Translations under genes and position numbers: made by a program
Shown: piece after piece, positions 1-5,886 of the stretch
Layout of the letters: each line of letters begins with the position of its first letter
Position numbering within the stretch: the stretch's first letter is position 1
Notes under the pieces: model-generated
Database searches by the model: none
Seen by the model: only the letters and a program-made list of their open reading frames with translations
What the model was told of the DNA's origin: nothing
DNA from: Fimisoma avicola
GTDB taxonomy: Bacteria > Bacillota > Clostridia > Peptostreptococcales > Anaerovoracaceae
Direction of reading: 5' to 3'
Length of the DNA stretch: 6,452 nucleotides
NCBI GenBank assembly: GCA_018714945.1
Contig: DVMO01000138.1
Location: 1 to 6,452 of the forward strand

Positions 1-837
1 TGGAGCCCTTACAAGACCATTTCCGAAGAGATCGGAAGAACACTGACCACATACACTCTCTTTGACAGTGAGAATAAATTTAACGCTGAAGCGTTTGAAA
101 AGAAACTGGCAGAAGTCCTTGATCAGCAGGACCAGGCTTTCATCATAATCAACACTCCGGCCCACAACCCGACCGGATACACTTTCACGCTGGAGGATTG
201 GGACAAGGTGCTGGCGGCATGTGAAAATGCTGCGCCTAAGAAAGTCGTGCTCCTTACGGACATCGCATATATGGACTTTGCAGGAGACGCTGCAGAGAAC
301 AGAAAGTTCCTGAAAAAACTCGAAGCTGCACCGTCAAATTTGCTTCCGCTTATTGCTTTCTCCGGTTCAAAAGGATATACTATGTATGGAATGCGCTGCG
401 GAGCGCTCATATGCATAGCTCCTGACGAAGAGACGGCAAAAGAATTTAACGATGTTATGCGCATAGAATGCCGCGGATCATGGTCCAACGGCAACAGAGC
501 CGCAATGAGTGTCATAGCCGGGATCGTCAGGGATGACAGCCTGTTTGAAAGCGTTAAGAACGAAAGAGACTATTATATGGAAATGCTGGCAAAGAGAGGC
601 CGCGCCTTTATGGAGGCTGCCAGAGCCGAAGGCCTTGCGACATGTCCGTATGATGCCGGTTTCTTTATAACGATACCGTGTGAAAACGCAGAAGAAGCAG
701 GGCTGGAGCTGCAAAAACATGATGTCTTTGCCATAGTCATAGGCAAAGGCATAAGGGTCTCCGTGGCATCTAATACGGAGGAAGAATGCAGGATCATGCC
801 GGCCAAGATAAAGGCGGCCATTGAATCATGCAAATAA
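1..837 (+). CDS. PLP-dependent aminotransferase, class I/II (aspartate/aromatic aminotransferase-like), 5' truncated
   Basis: The frame is open from base 1 to the TAA at 835-837, giving 278 residues. The true start lies outside the window, and by comparison with E. coli AspC (396 aa) about 130-140 N-terminal residues are missing. The product should move an amino group between an amino acid and a 2-oxo acid in the cytoplasm using pyridoxal phosphate. Landmarks, numbered from the first visible residue: W1 matches the cofactor-stacking Trp of AspC; HNPTG at 55-59 holds the PLP-contacting Asn; the DIAYMDF segment holds the Asp and Tyr that contact the PLP ring; SGSKGYTMYGMRCG carries the Schiff-base lysine K124 and the phosphate-binding Arg; GKGIRVSVAS near the end holds the Arg that would bind the substrate carboxylate. 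Together these favour the AspC/TyrB subgroup, but the exact substrate (Asp, aromatic or other) cannot be read. It overlaps the next gene, an Lrp-type regulator, by 10 bases. Confidence 0.9.
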   Translation, partial: WSPYKTISEEIGRTLTTYTLFDSENKFNAEAFEKKLAEVLDQQDQAFIIINTPAHNPTGYTFTLEDWDKVLAACENAAPKKVVLLTDIAYMDFAGDAAENRKFLKKLEAAPSNLLPLIAFSGSKGYTMYGMRCGALICIAPDEETAKEFNDVMRIECRGSWSNGNRAAMSVIAGIVRDDSLFESVKNERDYYMEMLAKRGRAFMEAARAEGLATCPYDAGFFITIPCENAEEAGLELQKHDVFAIVIGKGIRVSVASNTEEECRIMPAKIKAAIESCK

Positions 838-1274
838 TTGAAAAGATGAAAAATTTAGATGAAATTGATCTGAAGATAATCAGACTTCTCAGAGAAAACG
901 GACGCATGTCTCTCAAGGAACTTTCCAGCGAAGTTTTCCTTACACCTCCGGCAGTGGCCGCAAGGATAGAGAAACTCAGCAAAGAAGGCTACATCAAGGG
1001 GATCCACGCCAAGCTGAACATGGAAAAGCTGGGATACGGCATCAAAGCTTTTATCCAGGTCAGCGTGCCGCCTGAGAAAAGCGGAGAATTTTACGATTTC
1101 ATCAAGAAACAGGAATGTGTCCTGGAAGGAGACCACATAACCGGAGAATATTCCATGCTCCTAAAGGTGATATTCCCATCCACCACCATGCTAGATGAGT
1201 TTATGGGAAAACTCCAGCAATTCGGCAAGACTGAAACTTCCGTCGTGTTCTCCACATTTTTAGAAAGACCATAG
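828..1274 (+). CDS. Lrp/AsnC family transcriptional regulator
   Basis: The 148-residue protein has the usual length and two-part layout of Lrp/AsnC regulators, which bind DNA as dimers or octamers and respond to amino acids. The N-terminal LDEIDLKIIRLL helix and the helix-turn-helix at about residues 28-56 (SLKELSSEVFLTPPAVAARI) form the DNA-binding domain. Residues about 72-145 form the RAM effector domain, with the signature HITGEYSMLLKV at 103-114; the usual Asp after GEY is Ser. The ATG at 828 lies inside the aminotransferase gene and has AAGGCGG (811-817) 10 bases upstream. An in-frame ATG at 846 would give a family-typical N-terminus but has no visible ribosome binding site, so 828 is preferred without certainty. 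The overlap suggests translational coupling with the aminotransferase. A role in regulating that gene or related amino acid genes is inferred from position only. A strong terminator follows. Confidence 0.93.
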   Translation: MQIIEKMKNLDEIDLKIIRLLRENGRMSLKELSSEVFLTPPAVAARIEKLSKEGYIKGIHAKLNMEKLGYGIKAFIQVSVPPEKSGEFYDFIKKQECVLEGDHITGEYSMLLKVIFPSTTMLDEFMGKLQQFGKTETSVVFSTFLERP

Positions 1275-1295
1275 TGAGTATATAATTACATATCC

Positions 1296-1343
1296 AAAGA
1301 AACCTACCTGCCTGCCCGTCAGAGCAGGGAGGTTTCTTTTTTT
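1296..1343 (+). terminator. Rho-independent terminator after the aminotransferase-Lrp unit
   Basis: The left arm at 1296-1311 (AAAGAAACCTACCTGC) pairs with the right arm at 1324-1339 (GCAGGGAGGTTTCTTT) over 16 positions with a single A/G mismatch. The 12-base loop is 1312-1323, and a run of seven T starts at 1337. It begins 21 bases after the regulator's TAG stop and ends before the pcrA promoter, so it separates the two units. On the opposite strand only a three-T run follows the stem, so it is probably one-directional. Confidence 0.9.
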
Positions 1344-1367
1344 GCGGAACTGTACAAAGTTTTATGA

Positions 1368-1396
1368 GAGACAGGAAACTTGTTTTGTGATAAAAT
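1368..1396 (+). promoter_or_regulatory. Predicted sigma-A promoter of pcrA-ligA, extended -10 type
   Basis: The -10 hexamer TAAAAT (1391-1396, 5 of 6 matches to TATAAT) is preceded by TGA at 1388-1390, the TGn of an extended -10 element. A 17-base spacer separates it from GAGACA at 1368-1373, which matches four of six positions of TTGACA. Transcription would start near 1403, giving a leader of about 20 bases before the pcrA ATG. No operator or LexA-like box is evident around it. Confidence 0.65.
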
Positions 1397-1410
1397 ATTG
1401 AGAGCAGATA

Positions 1411-1417
1411 AAGGGGG
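1411..1417 (+). promoter_or_regulatory. Ribosome binding site of pcrA
   Basis: AAGGGGG lies five bases before the ATG at 1423. This fixes the start at the first Met, which also leaves the conserved Q-motif (LNKQQKEA) near the N-terminus as in other PcrA proteins. Confidence 0.8.
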
Positions 1418-1422
1418 AAAAT

Positions 1423-3651
1423 ATGAACTTAGACCATCTCAATAAACAACAAAAAGAAGCCGCCATGTGTACAGAGGGGCCGCTGCTGATACTTGCAGGC
1501 GCAGGCAGCGGCAAGACTGCGACCATGACCCACAGGATAGCATATCTGATAGAACAGGGCGTAGCGCCATCGGCGATACTGGCGGTCACATTTACCAACA
1601 AGGCTGCGGCAGAGATGAGACAGCGGGTACAGAAACTCATAAGAGGCAGAGCCTCGGATATGTGGATCATGACATTCCACTCCATGAGCCTGAGAATGCT
1701 CAGAGAACACTGGCAGGCCGCAGGTTATGAGAAAAACTTCGTCGTATACGATACAGTAGACCAGAAAGCTCTGGTCAAGACTGTTCTTAAAGAACTGAAC
1801 ATAGACAGCAAGGAATATCCGGTCAACTACCTTCTCAGCATCATAAGCAAGGAAAAGGAAGCCGATTTCGGGCCCGAAGAATATATCCAGCGGGAGGGAG
1901 AAAATTTTCGCTCAAAGGCCATATACAATGTATACAAGGCATACCAGAAGGGGCTCAAACAGAACAATGCCATGGATTTTGACGACCTGCTCAGAAATGC
2001 ACTTCATCTGCTGAGGGACAATCCGGACATACTGGAGGATTACAGAGAACGGTTCCGCTACATAATGGTTGACGAATATCAGGACACCAATCACATCCAA
2101 TACAGGATGATCAAGCTGCTGGCAGGGAAATATAAGAACATATGCGTGGTGGGAGACGACGACCAGTGCATATACCAGTGGCGTGGAGCCGACATAAGGA
2201 ACATACTCGACTTTGAGAAAGATTTTCCCAATGCCAGAGTCATCAAGCTGGAACAAAACTATCGCTCCTGCGGCAACATACTTACTGCGGCCCATTCAGT
2301 CATCAGGAACAACCGCGGGCGTAAAGCCAAAAAATTATGGACAGACCAGGATCCGGGCCACAAGATAGTATATGCACGGCTTGACAACGACAAAGAAGAA
2401 GCAAGATATGTGGCAAGAGAGATAGAACTGCTCAAGGGACCGGGAGTGAGCTACGATGACTTTGCAGTCCTTTACCGTACCAATGCGCAGTCAAGACTTT
2501 TTGAGGATGCTCTGCGCAAAAGCAGGATACCATATCAGATACTTTCCGGATTCAGTTTTTATGAGAGAAAAGAAACAAAAGATATGATCTCATATATGCG
2601 GCTGATCGTCAATCCAAAAGATGACATGGCATTTGCGCGGGTCATCAACGAACCAAAGCGGGGAGTGGGAGCCAAGACCATAGAAAAGCTGCGGACCCTT
2701 GCTTCCGTAAGGGGAGAATCAATACTCGAAACAGTTTCAGATCCTGAAGTTGCAGACGGGCTTTCTGCCAAGTCCAGGGAAGCAGTCAGGCAGATGACCC
2801 AGGTGATAGACCTATGCCGCAGGGAAAGGGAAAATCTGCGCATATCAGATATATACGACAGCCTGCTCATAAAGACAGGATATATGAAGGCCCTTGAAGA
2901 TGAAAACACCATTGAAGCCGAAGGGCGCATTGAGAATCTGCTGGATTTCAAATCGTTCATATACGATTTTGAAAAAGAAAAGCAGGATGCAGGCGAGCCT
3001 GCCACTTTGGAGGAATTTCTTGAAAAAGTGGCAACTGACGGAGATGCTGATAAATATGACGCCGGATCAGGCAAAGTGACACTTATGACCTTGCACAGCG
3101 CCAAAGGACTGGAATTTCCGGTGGTGTTCATGCCGGGAATGGAGGATGGGCTCTTTCCGGGACACAGGGCAATGGACAGTGAAGATGGCCTCGAAGAGGA
3201 AAGAAGGCTTTGTTATGTTGGCATAACGAGAGCCAAAGAGAGGCTGTTTATGACAAGCGCATCCTACAGGATGATGTACGGACAGGGCGACTATACAAGG
3301 GAATCTGTGTTCATGCGGGAACTTGACCCGGCAGTGCTGGATCCTGCGGGGGATATGGCGTACATGCCGGGACGCAGGACCAATAACAAGCTTGGCATAG
3401 ACACCGGCTCTCTGGACGGCTTTGCTGCCCCGGCCGGAAAACCATATGATATGCTTGGGCGTGCAAAAAAGAACCTGGAGACTAAAGCCGCATCCCAGAC
3501 TGTTGATCTTACCGCCGGGGACAGAGTATACCATGGAAAATTCGGCGATGGACTCGTACTGGAAACAGACGATAAGACCGTTACGGTAATGTTCCAGACA
3601 GCAGGACGAAAAAAGCTTGCAAAGGGAATAGCTCCCCTGAAGAAGCTCTGA
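1423..3651 (+). CDS. pcrA: ATP-dependent 3'-5' DNA helicase PcrA (UvrD family, SF1A)
   Basis: The 742-residue protein is almost the length of Bacillus subtilis PcrA (739). PcrA unwinds DNA from 3' tails, acts in excision repair and plasmid rolling-circle replication, and strips proteins such as RecA and RNA polymerase from DNA. All SF1A motifs occur in order: Q-motif LNKQQKEA (6-13); Walker A AGAGSGKT (25-32, K31); motif Ia TFTNKAAAEM; motif II DEYQD (217-221, with catalytic E218); motif III GDDDQCIYQWRGA (244-256); motif IV QNYRS with R281; motif V TLHSAKGLEF (556-565); motif VI VGITRAKE with arginine finger R603. Residues about 383-548 form the 2B subdomain. The C-terminal GDRVYHGKFGDG...IAPLKKL (699-742) is the Tudor-like domain that contacts RNA polymerase in Bacillus PcrA. 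No motif is missing. The adjacent ligA matches the common Firmicutes arrangement and supports pcrA over uvrD or rep. Confidence 0.97.
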   Translation: MNLDHLNKQQKEAAMCTEGPLLILAGAGSGKTATMTHRIAYLIEQGVAPSAILAVTFTNKAAAEMRQRVQKLIRGRASDMWIMTFHSMSLRMLREHWQAAGYEKNFVVYDTVDQKALVKTVLKELNIDSKEYPVNYLLSIISKEKEADFGPEEYIQREGENFRSKAIYNVYKAYQKGLKQNNAMDFDDLLRNALHLLRDNPDILEDYRERFRYIMVDEYQDTNHIQYRMIKLLAGKYKNICVVGDDDQCIYQWRGADIRNILDFEKDFPNARVIKLEQNYRSCGNILTAAHSVIRNNRGRKAKKLWTDQDPGHKIVYARLDNDKEEARYVAREIELLKGPGVSYDDFAVLYRTNAQSRLFEDALRKSRIPYQILSGFSFYERKETKDMISYMRLIVNPKDDMAFARVINEPKRGVGAKTIEKLRTLASVRGESILETVSDPEVADGLSAKSREAVRQMTQVIDLCRRERENLRISDIYDSLLIKTGYMKALEDENTIEAEGRIENLLDFKSFIYDFEKEKQDAGEPATLEEFLEKVATDGDADKYDAGSGKVTLMTLHSAKGLEFPVVFMPGMEDGLFPGHRAMDSEDGLEEERRLCYVGITRAKERLFMTSASYRMMYGQGDYTRESVFMRELDPAVLDPAGDMAYMPGRRTNNKLGIDTGSLDGFAAPAGKPYDMLGRAKKNLETKAASQTVDLTAGDRVYHGKFGDGLVLETDDKTVTVMFQTAGRKKLAKGIAPLKKL

Positions 3652-3657
3652 TATAAA
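3649..3657 (+). promoter_or_regulatory. Possible internal extended -10 promoter element for ligA
   Basis: TATAAA (3652-3657, 5 of 6 matches) follows directly on TGA (3649-3651), which is both the pcrA stop codon and a TGn extended -10 element. No good -35 is seen 17 bases upstream (TAGCTC at 3629-3634). If active, it would give ligA its own transcript starting near 3664. This is weak evidence; read-through from pcrA is enough to explain ligA expression. Confidence 0.3.
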
Positions 3658-3693
3658 AGTCCGTATACGAAATCAGTGCCCCTGGGGCCTAAG

Positions 3694-3700
3694 AAAGGAA
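3694..3700 (+). promoter_or_regulatory. Ribosome binding site of ligA
   Basis: AAAGGAA ends four bases before the ATG at 3705 and supports that start. Domain Ia of LigA then begins a few residues in, as expected. Confidence 0.75.
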
Positions 3701-3704
3701 ACCT

Positions 3705-5681
3705 ATGGAAAACAGTCATCAAAAAGAACAAAAGATAAAAAGGATAAAAGAGCTGACCGGCCTGCTGAGCCGGGCGTCAAAAGCATACTACCAGGAAGAC
3801 AGGGAGATGATGACCAACCTTGAGTATGATGCCCTGTATGATGAACTGGAAGCGCTTGAGAAAGAAACAGGGGTGGTAATGGCCGGAAGCCCTACAATGA
3901 CCGTGGGATACCAGGTGCTTTCAGATCTGCCCAAAGAAGCCCATCCAAAGCGGATGCTGTCTCTGGACAAGACAAAAGATGTGGGGCAGCTCATATCGTG
4001 GATAGGCGATCAGGACGGGCTCCTTTCATGGAAGCTGGACGGGCTGACCATCGTGCTGACATATAGGGACGGAAGTCTTTTTAAAGCGGTCACAAGGGGA
4101 AACGGCGAGATAGGCGAAGTTGTCACCGCCAACGCAAAGACTTTTGTAAACCTTCCGCTGTCCATTGATTTTAAGGGTGAACTGATATTAAGAGGAGAAG
4201 CGGTCATATCTTATGAGGACTTTGAAAAGATAAACCAGCAGATAGAAGATGACAGCGCCAAATATAAAAATCCGAGGAATCTCTGTTCCGGTTCTGTGCG
4301 CCAGCTCAGCAACAAGATAACCGCTGACCGCAATGTGAGGTTTTATGCCTTTGCTGTGGTTTCAGCTCAGGGACTGGATTTTGCCAAAAGAGAAGAACAG
4401 TTCAGATGGCTTTCGGAACGGGGTTTTGAATGTGTGGAGTATGAAAAGGTCAGCAGAGATACCATGGCAAAAGCCGTAAGGGAGTTTGCAGACAGGATAG
4501 GATCAAATCCCATACCATCTGACGGCCTGGTGCTCACATATGACGATATAGCCTATGGCACTTCTCTCGGACAGACGGCAAAGTTCCCAAGAGATTCCAT
4601 TGCCTTCAAGTGGAAAGATGAACTGAAGGAGACAACTCTCCGCCAGATAGAGTGGAGTGCGTCAAGGACAGGGCTGATAAACCCCATAGCGATCTTTGAT
4701 CCTGTGGAACTCGAAGGGACAACTGTAAGCCGGGCTTCAGTCCATAATGTGAGCGTCATGCGAGAGCTTAAACTGGGAATAGGCGACAGGATAACCGTAT
4801 ACAAGGCCAATATGATAATACCTCAGATAGCCGAAAACCTTACATGCAGTGACAGTATTGTCCTGCCTGATGTCTGCCCGGTCTGCGGCAGACCGGTGAC
4901 GGTCAGGGAGGAAAACGGAGTGACGACACTCCATTGCAGCAACCAAAACTGCCTTGCCAAGCAGATAAAAAAGCTGACCCTGTTCGTATCCCGCGATGCC
5001 ATGAACATCGAAGGACTTTCGGAAATGACAATAGAAAAGCTGGTGGACGAAGGTATGGTAAAGGAGCTGGCAGACCTTTTCCGCATGGATCAGTTCAGGG
5101 AAAGGTTTACTGAGATGGAAGGTTTCGGAGAAAAGTCTTTTGAAAACCTTCTAAAGTCAGCAGAAAAAGCGCGGCACACCACTCCTGACAGGCTGCTTTA
5201 CAGTCTTGGCATACCCGGCATAGGAAGAGCCAACGCCAGGATGATATGCCGGGCCTGCGGCAACAAGTGGAAAAAGATACAGGAACTTTCCTTTGAAGAT
5301 CTGACTGCCATAGACGGAATAGGAGATATCATGGCAGGAAGCTACCGGGAATTTTTCAGCAGCGAGGAAAACAAAAAGACCGTGGCCGATCTTTTGGCGA
5401 TCCTTGATCTTGACGAGACTGAAGAAAAGACCGGAAACACTCTGGCCGGAATGACTTTCGTCATAACCGGAAGCCTTGACCGCTACGAAAACAGAGATGC
5501 GCTCAAGGCTGATATAGAAAAGGCCGGCGGCAAGGTGGCAGGTTCCGTCAGCGCAAAGACCAGCTATCTCATCAACAACGATGTGAATTCTTCATCGGGT
5601 AAAAACAAAAAAGCCAGAGAGCTGGGGATACCAGTGATAAATGAGGAAGAAGCCATTGAAATGCTCAACGGAAACAAATGA
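3705..5681 (+). CDS. ligA: NAD+-dependent DNA ligase LigA, divergent active-site variant
   Basis: The 658-residue protein is near the usual LigA length (about 670). LigA seals 3'-OH/5'-phosphate nicks in replication and repair using NAD+. Domain order is intact: Ia (about 10-65, with EYDALYDEL); nucleotidyltransferase with WKLDG (K110 is the adenylated lysine), RGE (E165), NPRN...GSVRQL (R191, R199), DGLVL (D273) and FKW (K302); OB fold (about 315-378, GTTVSRASVHN); a four-Cys zinc finger (C391, C394, C411, C416); HhH repeats (about 425-550, GIPGIGRANA); and BRCT (about 578-655, GMTFVITGSLDRYENR). Aligned by eye to E. coli LigA, several contact residues differ: H23 is Y29, D32 is N38, E113 is S108, D138 is N133, K290 is T278. 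I recall similar ligases in other Clostridia, so this looks like a lineage variant, not a decayed gene. It lies 53 bases after pcrA. Confidence is high for the family and lower for normal NAD+ handling. Confidence 0.95.
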   Translation: MENSHQKEQKIKRIKELTGLLSRASKAYYQEDREMMTNLEYDALYDELEALEKETGVVMAGSPTMTVGYQVLSDLPKEAHPKRMLSLDKTKDVGQLISWIGDQDGLLSWKLDGLTIVLTYRDGSLFKAVTRGNGEIGEVVTANAKTFVNLPLSIDFKGELILRGEAVISYEDFEKINQQIEDDSAKYKNPRNLCSGSVRQLSNKITADRNVRFYAFAVVSAQGLDFAKREEQFRWLSERGFECVEYEKVSRDTMAKAVREFADRIGSNPIPSDGLVLTYDDIAYGTSLGQTAKFPRDSIAFKWKDELKETTLRQIEWSASRTGLINPIAIFDPVELEGTTVSRASVHNVSVMRELKLGIGDRITVYKANMIIPQIAENLTCSDSIVLPDVCPVCGRPVTVREENGVTTLHCSNQNCLAKQIKKLTLFVSRDAMNIEGLSEMTIEKLVDEGMVKELADLFRMDQFRERFTEMEGFGEKSFENLLKSAEKARHTTPDRLLYSLGIPGIGRANARMICRACGNKWKKIQELSFEDLTAIDGIGDIMAGSYREFFSSEENKKTVADLLAILDLDETEEKTGNTLAGMTFVITGSLDRYENRDALKADIEKAGGKVAGSVSAKTSYLINNDVNSSSGKNKKARELGIPVINEEEAIEMLNGNK

Positions 5682-5694
5682 AAAGAACATTATT

Positions 5695-5723
5695 TTGACA
5701 AAATCAAAAAATTTTTAAAAAAT
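5695..5723 (+). promoter_or_regulatory. Possible sigma-A promoter in the AT-rich spacer
   Basis: A perfect -35 hexamer TTGACA (5695-5700) is followed after 17 bases by AAAAAT (5718-5723), which matches only four of six positions of TATAAT. A transcript would start near 5731 and run straight into the hairpin at 5769-5803. It would therefore be mostly terminated, or be an attenuated leader for the symporter. The surrounding A-tracts make chance matches likely, so this is a weak call. Confidence 0.25.
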
Positions 5724-5730
5724 CAAAAAA
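5700..5730 (+). repeat. Short A-rich direct repeat (two copies of AAAATCAAAAAA)
   Basis: The 12-mer AAAATCAAAAAA occurs at 5700-5711 and again at 5719-5730, offset by 19 bases and separated by a TTTTTAA stretch. Such tracts bend DNA. It lies about 105-135 bases before the predicted sigma-54 start, the distance at which activator or bending sites often sit. No function can be assigned from the repeat alone. Confidence 0.5.
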
Positions 5731-5751
5731 TGTTGTTAAGAATTTTTACCT

Positions 5752-5760
5752 GGGGGGGGG
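5752..5760 (+). repeat. G9 homopolymer tract in the ligA-symporter spacer
   Basis: Nine consecutive G follow ACCT and precede TATAC in otherwise AT-rich DNA. The tract lies between the ligA stop and the terminator, about 75-85 bases upstream of the predicted sigma-54 start. Runs of this length are prone to slippage, biologically or in sequencing, so the exact count should be treated with care. Confidence 0.85.
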
Positions 5761-5768
5761 TATACGAG

Positions 5769-5803
5769 CGCGATCGTTCAAATTGCAATGATCGCGTTTT
5801 TTT
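5769..5803 (+). terminator. Rho-independent terminator of the pcrA-ligA unit
   Basis: The arms CGCGATCGTT (5769-5778) and AATGATCGCG (5787-5796) pair over 10 positions with one G-U wobble, enclose an 8-base loop, and are followed by seven T (5797-5803). It lies 87 bases after the ligA stop and six bases before the -24 element of the symporter promoter, so it ends ligA transcription and insulates the next gene. The near-palindromic stem could also act as a protein-binding site. Confidence 0.88.
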
Positions 5804-5809
5804 GTTGAG

Positions 5810-5825
5810 TGGCACGCTTTTTGCT
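5810..5825 (+). promoter_or_regulatory. Sigma-54 (RpoN/SigL) -24/-12 promoter of the symporter gene
   Basis: TGGCACG at 5810-5816, four free bases, and TTGCT at 5821-5825 match every specified position of the sigma-54 consensus TGGCACG-N4-TTGCW. The invariant GG (5811-5812) and GC (5823-5824) are 10 bases apart, as required. Transcription should start near 5836, about 50 bases before the ATG at 5887. Sigma-54 promoters need an ATP-driven enhancer-binding protein; none is encoded in this window. A weaker sigma-A reading of the same bases (TTGAGT at 5805, TATATA at 5828 or TATAGT at 5830) exists but fits less well. Confidence 0.82.
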
Positions 5826-5872
5826 ACTATATAGTATCAAGCACTTATATTTAAATGCGAATTTTATTGTTG

Positions 5873-5880
5873 AAAGGAGA
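5873..5880 (+). promoter_or_regulatory. Strong ribosome binding site of the symporter gene
   Basis: AAAGGAGA has near-perfect anti-Shine-Dalgarno pairing and leaves six bases before the ATG at 5887. It is the best ribosome binding site in the window, in keeping with the high-expression codon choice of the gene. Confidence 0.85.
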
Positions 5881-5886
5881 AAATTT

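Noticed and set aside
244..256. PcrA motif III variant (residue numbers within PcrA: Cys for Ser, Gln for Gly/Arg) as a functional anomaly
   Set aside because: The Gln, Tyr, Trp and Arg that contact ATP and DNA are retained. From memory similar DDDQCIY-WRGA forms are common in Clostridia, so it is family variation.
2559..3131. Minus-strand open frame of 190 codons inside pcrA
   Set aside because: It lies wholly antisense to a clearly conserved helicase and has no visible ribosome binding site. Its translation is Ser-rich low-complexity sequence, as expected from the complement of plus-strand codons, and shows no known domain.
3678..3688. Palindrome GCCCCTGGGGC between pcrA and ligA as a terminator or operator
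   Set aside because: With a minimal loop only four pairs can form and no T-run follows, so it cannot be an intrinsic terminator. It could weakly affect ligA translation, but nothing else supports a role.
3067..3731. Two further minus-strand open frames (155 and 146 codons) over the 3' end of pcrA and the start of ligA
   Set aside because: They overlap each other and the conserved pcrA C-terminus in antisense. Neither product resembles a known family.
5805..5835. Sigma-A promoter TTGAGT with TATATA or TATAGT in front of the symporter
   Set aside because: The -35 matches only four of six positions and the better -10 needs a 19-base spacer. The sigma-54 element over the same bases is a full match, so it is the preferred reading.
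5682..5886. Riboswitch or T-box leader upstream of the symporter
   Set aside because: No T-box sequence, specifier stem or glycine/lysine riboswitch core is visible. Transcription from the sigma-54 start leaves only about 50 bases of leader, too short for these elements.
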